Source of the DNA: an uncultured Carnobacterium sp. | Lineage (GTDB): Bacteria; Bacillota; Bacilli; Lactobacillales; Aerococcaceae | Assembly: GCA_937967765.1 (NCBI GenBank) | Contig: CALCML010000063.1 | Coordinates: 1 to 5,759 of the forward strand | Length of the DNA stretch: 5,759 bases | Reading direction: 5' to 3' | Part shown: positions 1 through 5,745 of the stretch, piece by piece | How positions within the stretch are numbered: the stretch's first letter is position 1 | How the letters are laid out: the number at the start of each line of letters is the position of its first letter | The notes under the pieces: generated by a model | The model's database searches: none | What the model was told of the DNA's origin: nothing | What the model saw: only the letters and a program-made list of their open reading frames with translations | Made by a program: the position numbers and the translations under genes

Positions 1-429
1 CTAGATATTTCGGGAATGGAGTACTCGAAAGTAGCCTCGAGTTGGGATATTTATGCCGAGCAGATGGCGAAGTTACACAAGCAGTATGATGTGCTGTTAC
101 TACCAACTGTTGCGCAAGTAGCGCCTATTCTTCATCCGTATGAGTTATCAGAAGAATTACAATCCAAACTTGTTCGCATCGATGATTTCACAAAAGACCA
201 GAAACAACAATTACTCTGGGAAATGTTCGAGGAGAGCGTAGCCGATACGCCGTTTACTCAGCGATTTAACATTACAGGGCAACCGGCCATTAGTTTACCA
301 GTTCATCATACAAAAGAGGGACTTCCAATTGGCGTGCAACTCGCTGCTGCAAAAGGAAGAGAAGACCTTCTCCTACAAATTGCAGATTGGTTTGAACAGG
401 AAAAATTATTACAAGTAACAAAACAGTAG
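1..429 (+). CDS. Amidase-signature family hydrolase, C-terminal part (5' end outside window)
   Basis: The reading frame is open from base 1 (L-D-I-S-G before the first internal Met at base 16), so this is the last 142 residues of a longer protein and Met16 is not its true start. Amidase-signature enzymes are usually about 450-500 residues and hydrolyse amide bonds with a Ser-cisSer-Lys triad, which would lie upstream of the window and cannot be checked. Visible family hallmarks are the strand and turn V-L-L-L-P-T-V and the C-terminal block F-N-I-T-G-Q-P-A-I-S-L-P followed by G-L-P-I-G-V-Q-L. These resemble the ends of GatA and of general amidases such as 6-aminohexanoate-cyclic-dimer hydrolase. 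There is no sign of gatB or gatC next to it, so a free-standing amidase is more likely than a tRNA amidotransferase subunit. Only 14 bases separate it from the OYE-like gene, which suggests co-transcription. The substrate is unknown; a lipoamidase role is a hypothesis from context only. Confidence 0.88.
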   Translation, partial: LDISGMEYSKVASSWDIYAEQMAKLHKQYDVLLLPTVAQVAPILHPYELSEELQSKLVRIDDFTKDQKQQLLWEMFEESVADTPFTQRFNITGQPAISLPVHHTKEGLPIGVQLAAAKGREDLLLQIADWFEQEKLLQVTKQ

Positions 430-443
430 AAAGAAGTGAAAGT

Positions 444-1652
444 GTGTTAGAAACAGAAGCTTTATTTAAGCCTTTCGAATTAAAAAAAGGAGTCACATTG
501 GACAATCGATTTGTGCTTTCTCCAATGGTGACGAACTCTTCAACGAAAGAAGGTCATATTACAGAGGATGATTTAAAATACGCCGAGCGTCGTGCACATG
601 CTGCAGCCCTTCAAATTACAGGGGCGGCATACGTGAACAAGCACGGCCAGCTATTCGAGTATGGTTTTAGTGCGACTTCTCTAGACGATATCGAAGGCTT
701 AACCAAACTAGCCAAAGCGATGAAATCAGGTGGAGCGAAAGCCATCTTACAATTAACGCATGCGGGACGTTTTGCAAGTCATGCCTTAAACCGTGACCGC
801 TATGTGTATGGTCCAAGTGCGATGACATTACAATCGCCTTTCCCACATGAAGTCAAAGAATTAACCGTAGAAGAAATTCATGGCATTATCGAAGATTATC
901 GCCGTGCTGCTCAAATTGCCATTCAGTCTGGATTCGACGGCTTAGAAATTTCATCGGCGCAACGACTGCTCATTCAAACCTTCTTCTCAACGTTCTCAAA
1001 CGAGCGTACAGATGAGTATGGTTGTAAGACATTAGAGGACCGTTCAAGAATCGGGATGGAAGTCTTAATGGCGGTTCAAGAAGTGATTGATGAATATGCC
1101 TCAGATGAGTTTATTCTTGGATTCCGTGCGACTCCTGAAGAAACGCGTGGAAATCAAATTGGATACACCGTGGATGAGTTTCTTGAGTTCTTCGAAGAGG
1201 CTCTTAAGAAAGTGAAAATTGATTACTTAGCTATTGCAAGCTGGGGACATGATGTCTTCAGAAATAAAGTCCGTGCTAAAGGACCGCATCAAGGCAAACT
1301 CGTGAATAAAGTCGTCTATGACCGCTTAAAAGGGCGAGTTGCTGTGATTGCTTCAGGCGGTATTAATTCTAAAGAAAAAGCACTTGAAGCATTGGAAAAT
1401 GCAGATTTAGTCGGGCTATCAACACCGTTTATCACGGATCCAGAATTTGCCGTGAAGATTCAAGAAGGAAATGAATCAGATATTCAATTAACGATTAAAC
1501 CAGAAGCGCTTGAAGCCTTAGCGATTCCAAAGGCGGCCTTCAAAGATATCGTACCTTTAATGGACTTTGGGGAGTCGCTTGAAAAAGAAGCCAGAGATTT
1601 CTTCAGAGGACTCGAAGCCAACTACGAGGGGAGAGAGACGGGTGAAAATTAG
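444..1652 (+). CDS. Old yellow enzyme-like FMN oxidoreductase (NADH:flavin oxidoreductase family), SirTM-operon type
   Basis: This 402-residue protein has the (beta/alpha)8 FMN-binding fold of the OYE family, cytoplasmic with no signal peptide. Landmarks in order are L-F-K-P-F near residue 7, N-R-F-V-L-S-P-M at 21-28, L-Q-L-T-H-A-G-R at 102-109, G-F-D-G-L-E-I at 163-169, S-N-E-R-T-D-E-Y-G at 185-193, and the phosphate-side strand A-S-G-G-I at 303-307. The GTG start is favoured because the family's N-terminal L-F-x-P-F block follows at once and a partial Shine-Dalgarno (AAGAAG, 431-436) lies 7 bases upstream. Key residues differ from classical ene-reductases. The His pair that holds the substrate carbonyl (family pattern E-I-H-x-x-H-G-Y) reads E-I-S-S-A-Q-R, giving Ser170 and Gln173. 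The usual G-R after the phosphate-binding strand reads L-S-T (325-327). It is probably still a flavoprotein, but ordinary ene-reductase activity is doubtful. OYE-like genes occur in extended SirTM operons of streptococci; the substrate is unknown. Confidence 0.93.
   Translation: MLETEALFKPFELKKGVTLDNRFVLSPMVTNSSTKEGHITEDDLKYAERRAHAAALQITGAAYVNKHGQLFEYGFSATSLDDIEGLTKLAKAMKSGGAKAILQLTHAGRFASHALNRDRYVYGPSAMTLQSPFPHEVKELTVEEIHGIIEDYRRAAQIAIQSGFDGLEISSAQRLLIQTFFSTFSNERTDEYGCKTLEDRSRIGMEVLMAVQEVIDEYASDEFILGFRATPEETRGNQIGYTVDEFLEFFEEALKKVKIDYLAIASWGHDVFRNKVRAKGPHQGKLVNKVVYDRLKGRVAVIASGGINSKEKALEALENADLVGLSTPFITDPEFAVKIQEGNESDIQLTIKPEALEALAIPKAAFKDIVPLMDFGESLEKEARDFFRGLEANYEGRETGEN
1626..1633 (+). 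promoter_or_regulatory. Ribosome binding site fixing the GTG start of the luciferase-like gene
   Basis: The purine run GAGGGGAG lies inside the 3' end of the OYE-like gene, 8 bases before GTG 1642. It supports that codon over the in-frame ATG at 1567, which would lengthen the protein by 25 residues of non-family, highly charged sequence. The GTG start gives the standard luciferase-family N-terminus M-K-I-S-L-L-D. Confidence 0.8.
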
Positions 1653-2634
1653 TCTATTAGATTATGGTCTCGTAGATGAAGGAAAGACGAGCGCAGAAGC
1701 TGTTCGTGAAACATTGGAGTTGGCGCAATTAGCAGACGAACTTGGATTTCATCGATTCTGGGTAAGTGAACATCATAATGTGCCAGCGCTCTCGATTAGT
1801 GCTCCAGAAGTGGTGATTCCGTACCTTGCTAGCCACACGAAGAACATCCATATTGGTTCGGGTGGAATCATGGGGCTTCATTATTCGCCGTATAAAGTAG
1901 CTGAAATCATGTCAACGCTAGAAGGACTATTCCCAGGACGTGTGGATATCGGTCTTGGTAATTCCCCAGGAACGCCGCTTGTAGGTCGTAATTTGCAGTC
2001 GCTTTATTCGAAAGAGCAATACGCCTTGTGGTTAGAAAAATTGCAGCACTATTTAAATGAAGCGCGTCATAAAGGTGTGGTCGTTCCAGAAGTGGCGACT
2101 GTTCCAGAGCAGTTCCTTCTTGGAATGGGAGGTCAGTCGATTGAGTCAGCGGCAACTCTTGGATTGAGTTTTGTATATGGTGTATTTCCGTATATTCCTC
2201 AAGATCCTGTGGAGTTGGCGAAAAGTCTTTCTAAGAAATATCGCAGCACCTTTAAATCAGGCCCACATAGTAAACCAAGCAACTTCGTACTAGCGGTATT
2301 TGTGGTTATTGCTGATACGAGCGAAGAAGCCGAAGAGATGGCGAAACCACTAGATTTATGGATGCTTGGAAAACAAGATTTTTCAGAATTTCATACCTTC
2401 CCAACACGAAAAGATGTGGAAACATATGAATTAACTCAGCGTGACCGTGAAAAAATCGCAAGCAACCGCAGTCGACTCATTGTGGGAAACCCACGTGAAG
2501 TTTACGAGCAAATGGAGACGCTAAGAGCAGTCTCCAATCCCGATGAGTTATTATTTATTCCACTCGTCGGTTCCATTGAAAAAAGAAAACGTTCAGTAGA
2601 ATTACTTGCTGAATTATATAAAGGAGAAAAATAA
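1642..2634 (+). CDS. Luciferase-like (LLM class) flavin-dependent oxidoreductase, MsnO8-like
   Basis: The protein is 330 residues from GTG 1642 and belongs to the bacterial luciferase-like TIM-barrel family, whose members use reduced FMN (or F420 in other lineages) supplied by a partner reductase. Visible motifs are [17 protein letters not shown] at 30-46, S-A-P-E-V at 53-57, [11 protein letters not shown] at 65-75, S-P-Y-K-V-A-E at 82-88, and [11 protein letters not shown] at 96-106, followed by N-S-P-G-T. The C-terminal V-G-N-P-R-E-V (281-287) is also typical. This matches the MsnO8-type branch of single-chain LLM proteins in Firmicutes. It overlaps the OYE-like gene by 11 bases, implying translational coupling, and ends one base before gcvH-L. 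Luciferase-like genes accompany SirTM operons in streptococci. Its substrate is not known, and no dedicated FMN reductase gene is visible unless the neighbouring OYE-like protein plays that part. Confidence 0.93.
   Translation: MKISLLDYGLVDEGKTSAEAVRETLELAQLADELGFHRFWVSEHHNVPALSISAPEVVIPYLASHTKNIHIGSGGIMGLHYSPYKVAEIMSTLEGLFPGRVDIGLGNSPGTPLVGRNLQSLYSKEQYALWLEKLQHYLNEARHKGVVVPEVATVPEQFLLGMGGQSIESAATLGLSFVYGVFPYIPQDPVELAKSLSKKYRSTFKSGPHSKPSNFVLAVFVVIADTSEEAEEMAKPLDLWMLGKQDFSEFHTFPTRKDVETYELTQRDREKIASNRSRLIVGNPREVYEQMETLRAVSNPDELLFIPLVGSIEKRKRSVELLAELYKGEK
2621..2626 (+). promoter_or_regulatory. Ribosome binding site fixing the start of gcvH-L
   Basis: AAGGAG lies 9 bases before ATG 2636, within the last codons of the luciferase-like gene. 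It selects this ATG over the in-frame upstream ATG at 2606, which would add ten residues not found in the family and overlap the preceding gene by 29 bases. Confidence 0.85.
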
Positions 2635-2635
2635 A

Positions 2636-2968
2636 ATGAGAAAATTTGCTAACTTTTTATGGATTGATAAAGAAGGAGAAAACTACACGATTCGTATGAC
2701 TCCAGAACTTCAAGATGATGTCGGTACAATTGGATTCGTTCAATTTAACATGGATGACGAATTAGAAGCTGAAGACGAAATCTTAAGTTTAGAAGCAAGT
2801 AAAACAGTGATGTCGATTGTGACACCACTTGCAGGGAAAGTCGTTGCTAGAAACTTAGCAGCAACAGAAGACCCTAAATTATTAAACTCAGAAAAACCAG
2901 AAGAACACTGGTTAGTGACATTAACGGATGTTGATGAAGCAGCATTCTTGGCATTAGAAGATGAATAA
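2636..2968 (+). CDS. gcvH-L: GcvH-L, GcvH-like lipoyl carrier protein of the SirTM operon
   Basis: This 110-residue acidic protein resembles glycine cleavage H protein but is shorter than the usual ~125-130 residues. It carries a lipoyl domain whose attachment lysine is Lys56 (codon 2801-2803) in L-E-A-S-K-T-V, followed by P-L-A-G-K-V at 64-69, which corresponds to the second half of the lipoyl hairpin. In the described staphylococcal and streptococcal systems, GcvH-L is lipoylated by LplA2 and only then ADP-ribosylated by SirTM; I recall Asp27 as the reported acceptor in S. aureus, and an Asp-Asp pair occupies 27-28 here (P-E-L-Q-D-D-V-G), which is consistent. No gcvT or gcvP is present in the window, so it is more likely a dedicated lipoyl scaffold or redox carrier than a glycine cleavage subunit. 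Its stop overlaps the start of the macrodomain gene by 8 bases. Confidence 0.95.
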   Translation: MRKFANFLWIDKEGENYTIRMTPELQDDVGTIGFVQFNMDDELEAEDEILSLEASKTVMSIVTPLAGKVVARNLAATEDPKLLNSEKPEEHWLVTLTDVDEAAFLALEDE

Positions 2969-3755
2969 TCATAAAGAAGAGCAGTTGCTCAAACAAATGA
3001 TTGAAATCCTAGCGCAGGAATCAGGAGAAACCGTATCAGTTGAAGGGAAAACGCTAGAAGAGTTGAAGACCCTTTGGAGAGGTTTTGTGAATGTAAGACA
3101 GCCAAAAGAGGCTTCTGCAGACTATATAGTTTTAGAAAATGAGTATTTACAAGAATACCATGCTCCAAGAGTCCAAACCTTAGCAGATTGCGCGCCGACT
3201 GCAAATGACCAAATCAAACTGTATTACGGTGACTTGTGTGAATTACAAGTGGATGCGATTGTGAATGCGGCGAATAGTGAGATGCTTGGATGTTTTATTC
3301 CGAATCACCGCTGTATTGATAATGCGATTCATACTTTTTCAGGAATTGAACTTCGCTCCTTTTGCCACCAGTTAATGGAGGAACAAGGGAAGAAGGAACC
3401 TGTTGGAAAAGCAAAAATCACGCCAGCGTTCAACTTGCCATCGAAGTACATTATTCATACGGTAGGCCCCTTCTTGCCTCCAGGGCAAAAAGTAACGCCG
3501 CTACGTGAACAGTTACTGGCTGGGTGTTACAAGAGTTGTCTGGAAGCAGCAAGAGAAGCAAACCTTACCTCGATTGCTTTTTGTGGGATTTCAACAGGAG
3601 AATTTGGATTTCCAAAAGAACCTGCCGCTCGTATTGCAGTGGATACCGTGAACAAATGGTTGACGGAGACATCTTCAACAATGACCGTTATTTTTTCAAC
3701 GTATACCAAGGAAGATCAATCAATTTATCAGAAATTATTATCAGGAGAACAGTAG
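2961..3755 (+). CDS. Zinc-type macrodomain protein-ADP-ribose hydrolase (Zn-Macro) of the SirTM operon
   Basis: This 264-residue protein has a roughly 80-residue N-terminal extension followed by a macrodomain. It is expected to remove ADP-ribose from GcvH-L, reversing SirTM. Visible elements are Y-G-D-L at 89-92 (Asp91 in the adenine-binding position), the ADP-ribose loop N-A-A-N-S-E-M-L-G at 102-110, and the second phosphate loop [10 protein letters not shown] at 209-218. Directly after the first loop comes C-F-I-P-N-H-R-C, placing Cys111, His116 and Cys118 where the Zn-Macro subgroup binds a catalytic zinc. This sets it apart from MacroD1/2-type and viral macrodomains. ATG 2961 overlaps gcvH-L by 8 bases and has only a weak ribosome binding site (GAAG directly before it), so translation is probably coupled to gcvH-L. 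A start at Met13 is a less likely alternative. Assignment is firm from motif and context; activity is inferred from characterised relatives. Confidence 0.95.
   Translation: MNNHKEEQLLKQMIEILAQESGETVSVEGKTLEELKTLWRGFVNVRQPKEASADYIVLENEYLQEYHAPRVQTLADCAPTANDQIKLYYGDLCELQVDAIVNAANSEMLGCFIPNHRCIDNAIHTFSGIELRSFCHQLMEEQGKKEPVGKAKITPAFNLPSKYIIHTVGPFLPPGQKVTPLREQLLAGCYKSCLEAAREANLTSIAFCGISTGEFGFPKEPAARIAVDTVNKWLTETSSTMTVIFSTYTKEDQSIYQKLLSGEQ
3743..3747 (+). promoter_or_regulatory. Ribosome binding site of sirTM
   Basis: AGGAG lies 9 bases upstream of ATG 3757, inside the last codons of the macrodomain gene. It gives sirTM its own initiation signal although only one base separates the two genes. Confidence 0.75.
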
Positions 3756-3756
3756 A

Positions 3757-4638
3757 ATGACGAAATGGAATGCATTACAAAAAGAAAGAACGACTGAAGC
3801 TAGTCTATTGGCGGACTTATTCCAGGAAGCTGATGCTATTGTGGTTGGTATCGGTGCTGGGATGTCAGCAGCAGATGGGTTCACCTATATTGGCAGTCGA
3901 TTCGAAGACGCTTTTCCTGATTTTATCGAGAAGTATCAATTTTTAGATATGCTACAGGCGAGTTTGTTTCATTTTCCAAGTTGGGAAGAGTATTGGGCGT
4001 TTCAAAGTCGTTTTATCGCGCTGAATTATTTGGACCAACCTGTGGGACAATCGTATGTAGAACTATTAGAAATGCTTAAAACAAAGCCGTACCACATCAT
4101 CACAACAAATGCGGATAATGCTTTTTGGGTAGCCGGGTATGACAAAGAGAAAGTTTATCATATTCAAGGGGAGTATGGACTTTTCCAATGTAGCCAGCAC
4201 TGTCATCCAAAAACGTATCAAGATGATGCATTAGTTCGAAAGATGATTGCCGAACAAAAGGATATGAAGGTTCCTTATGAACTGATTCCGTTCTGTCCAG
4301 AATGCGGGGCGCCGCTTGAAATTAATAAGCGTAACGCTGAAAAAGGTATGGTGGAGTCAGCAGAATTCTTTGCACAAAAAGCACGCTATGATGCGTTTTT
4401 AGAAGAACATAAAAATGATAAGGTTCTCTTTTTAGAGATTGGAGTGGGCTTTACAACGCCACAATTTATCAAGACCCCTTTCCAAAAATGCGTACAAGCT
4501 AATCCAAATGCGCTATTTGTAAGTATGAATCATAAACATTATCGCATTCCACTTGCGCTAAGAGAGCAAACCGTACAATTGTCAGAAAACATCGCCCCAT
4601 TAATTCATGGGACGTATCAAGAGCTTAAAGGAGAATAA
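3757..4638 (+). CDS. sirTM: SirTM, class M sirtuin: NAD-dependent protein ADP-ribosyltransferase
   Basis: This 293-residue cytoplasmic sirtuin is expected to transfer ADP-ribose from NAD+ to lipoylated GcvH-L rather than deacylate lysines. The Rossmann NAD-binding motif is [11 protein letters not shown] at 31-41; the usual I-P-D-F-R that follows in deacetylases is replaced by F-T-Y-I-G. The T-T-N-A-D motif at 116-120 supplies Asn118. The segment H-I-Q-G-E-Y-G at 135-141 aligns with the deacetylase H-G-S motif, so the catalytic His is Gln137, a recognised mark of class M sirtuins. A zinc module is formed by Cys145 and Cys149 (C-S-Q-H-C) with Cys180 and Cys183 (C-P-E-C). The segment between the Cys pairs and the V-G-F-T-T-P-Q-F stretch at 230-237 also differ from classical sirtuins. 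The gene begins one base after the macrodomain gene, pairing writer with eraser, and lplA2 follows after three bases. Many annotation pipelines would call this a generic Sir2 deacetylase. Confidence 0.96.
   Translation: MTKWNALQKERTTEASLLADLFQEADAIVVGIGAGMSAADGFTYIGSRFEDAFPDFIEKYQFLDMLQASLFHFPSWEEYWAFQSRFIALNYLDQPVGQSYVELLEMLKTKPYHIITTNADNAFWVAGYDKEKVYHIQGEYGLFQCSQHCHPKTYQDDALVRKMIAEQKDMKVPYELIPFCPECGAPLEINKRNAEKGMVESAEFFAQKARYDAFLEEHKNDKVLFLEIGVGFTTPQFIKTPFQKCVQANPNALFVSMNHKHYRIPLALREQTVQLSENIAPLIHGTYQELKGE
4627..4633 (+). promoter_or_regulatory. Ribosome binding site of lplA2
   Basis: AAAGGAG overlaps the last codons of sirTM and sits 8 bases before ATG 4642. It is one of the strongest Shine-Dalgarno matches in the window. 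Confidence 0.8.
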
Positions 4639-4641
4639 ACG

Positions 4642-5664
4642 ATGTATTTAATCGAACCAATCCGTGATGGAAAATATGTAAAAGATGGAGCAGTAGCGCT
4701 TGCGATGCAAGTATATGTGCAAAGTAATGTCTTCCTAGATGATGACATCTTGTTCCCATATTACTGCGACCCTAAAGTAGAAATTGGAAAATTCCAAAAT
4801 ACAATTGCCGAAGTAAACGAAGAGTATTTAAAAGAAAACAATATTCTTGTTGTACGTCGTGACACTGGTGGCGGTGCCGTATACGTGGACTCTGGTGCCG
4901 TGAATGTATGCTATTTAATTCAAGACAATGGAATCTTTGGCGATTTCAAGAGAACGTATGAACCAGCGATTAAAGCCTTACACGAACTCGGCGCAACAGC
5001 CGTTGAACAAACAGGTCGTAACGACTTAACGATTGAAGGCAAAAAAGTATCCGGTGCTGCGATGACAATCAGCAATGGTCGTGTATACGGTGGATTCTCG
5101 CTCTTATTAGACGTGGACTATGATGCGATGGAAAAAGTCTTGAACCCAAACAAGAAGAAATTACAATCGAAAGGGATTCAATCTGTACGTGCTCGTGTGG
5201 GAAATATTCGTCCGTACCTAGCCCCAGAATATCAAAATGTGACGGTAGATGAGTTCAAAAACTTAATCACATGTAAGATTTTAGGAATTAACTCGATTGA
5301 TGAAGCGAAACGTTATGTGTTAACGGAAGAAGATTGGAAAGCAATCGATGAACTCACAGCTTCTAAATATAAAAACTGGGAATGGAATTATGGCCAGTCT
5401 CCACAATATAGTGACTACCGTGATGGACGTTTTGCATGCGGAACGATTCAATGCTACTTAGAAGTGGAACAAGGTAGAATTTCAAACTGCCGTATTTACG
5501 GTGATTTCTTTGCAAAAGGAAATGTACAAGAAGTCGAAGAAAAACTAAAAGGTGTTCGTATGGTGAAAGAAGACTTAGTGGAAGTCTTAAGCGCTATCGA
5601 TTTAAGCAACTACTTTGGCGCAGTGACTGCTGAAGAATTTGCTGGGCTTATTTTAGGAGAATAG
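4642..5664 (+). CDS. lplA2: Lipoate-protein ligase LplA2, partner of GcvH-L
   Basis: This 340-residue protein has the full two-domain LplA architecture: an N-terminal catalytic domain and a C-terminal accessory domain (about residue 250 onward, including C-G-T-I-Q-C and I-Y-G-D-F-F). LplA enzymes activate free lipoate with ATP to lipoyl-AMP and transfer it to a carrier lysine. The lipoate/ATP-binding motif R-R-D-T-G-G-G-A-V is at 72-80 and the G-R-N-D-L-T motif at 125-130. The catalytic lysine is Lys135 in K-K-V-S-G, matching Lys133 of E. coli LplA. In the described systems this dedicated ligase modifies GcvH-L, a precondition for SirTM action, while other ligases serve housekeeping dehydrogenases; that role is inferred here from the operon. 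It is the last gene of the run, starting three bases after sirTM, and is followed by tandem hairpins. Confidence 0.95.
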   Translation: MYLIEPIRDGKYVKDGAVALAMQVYVQSNVFLDDDILFPYYCDPKVEIGKFQNTIAEVNEEYLKENNILVVRRDTGGGAVYVDSGAVNVCYLIQDNGIFGDFKRTYEPAIKALHELGATAVEQTGRNDLTIEGKKVSGAAMTISNGRVYGGFSLLLDVDYDAMEKVLNPNKKKLQSKGIQSVRARVGNIRPYLAPEYQNVTVDEFKNLITCKILGINSIDEAKRYVLTEEDWKAIDELTASKYKNWEWNYGQSPQYSDYRDGRFACGTIQCYLEVEQGRISNCRIYGDFFAKGNVQEVEEKLKGVRMVKEDLVEVLSAIDLSNYFGAVTAEEFAGLILGE

Positions 5665-5669
5665 AGTAA

Positions 5670-5709
5670 AAAAATAACGTTATACCGTATACGGTATAAC
5701 GTTATTTTT
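5670..5709 (+). terminator. Perfect 40-base palindrome, probable bidirectional terminator after lplA2
   Basis: Five bases after the lplA2 stop lies an uninterrupted inverted repeat with 20-base arms and its axis between 5689 and 5690 (centre CCGTATACGG). In RNA it would fold as a long stem with a minimal loop. The + strand ends in TTTTT (5705-5709); the complementary strand ends in seven T's (opposite 5668-5674), so it could stop transcripts from both sides. The stem is AT-rich for a terminator, and perfect symmetry with no spacer also suits a dimeric protein binding site; a terminator remains the simplest reading. Confidence 0.75.
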
Positions 5710-5713
5710 ATAG

Positions 5714-5745
5714 AAAAGGATGAAGCACCATGCTTCATCCTTTTT
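5714..5745 (+). terminator. Second rho-independent terminator downstream of lplA2
   Basis: The arms 5714-5727 and 5731-5744 are perfect reverse complements (14 base pairs, core GGATGAAGCA) around a CCA loop, and the 3' arm runs into TTTTT (5741-5745). This is a typical intrinsic terminator on the + strand, placed only four bases after the palindrome. The opposite strand also has a short T run (TTTT after the stem), so it may in addition serve a convergent gene beyond the window. Confidence 0.82.

Noticed and set aside
16..18. ATG at base 16 as start of the amidase gene
   Set aside because: The frame is open to base 1 and the visible part is only the C-terminal third of the family, so this is an internal methionine.
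1567..1641. Upstream in-frame ATG extending the luciferase-like protein by 25 residues
   Set aside because: The extension is charged, unlike the family N-terminus, and overlaps the OYE-like gene by 86 bases; GTG 1642 has a good ribosome binding site and yields the expected M-K-I-S-L-L-D start.
1907..2155. Minus-strand reading frame of 82 codons, with similar ones at 290-505, 2989-3204 and 3527-3709
   Set aside because: All are antisense to strong coding regions, show low-complexity or Leu/Ser-rich translations and no family features; they are shadows.
2606..2635. Upstream in-frame ATG adding ten residues to GcvH-L
   Set aside because: It lacks a proper ribosome binding site, while AAGGAG precedes ATG 2636 at good spacing and the 110-residue length fits the family.
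2636..2968. Housekeeping glycine cleavage H protein
   Set aside because: It is shorter than the usual H protein, has E-A-S-K rather than the typical E-S-V-K around the lysine, and sits with sirTM, macrodomain and lplA2 instead of gcvT/gcvP.
3524..3760. 78-codon + strand reading frame inside the macrodomain gene
   Set aside because: It lies in another frame of a well-supported gene, has no recognisable motif and no convincing ribosome binding site.
3757..4638. Classical Sir2-type deacetylase (CobB-like)
   Set aside because: Gln137 replaces the catalytic His, the I-P-D-F-R segment is missing, and the operon context is that of class M ADP-ribosylating sirtuins.
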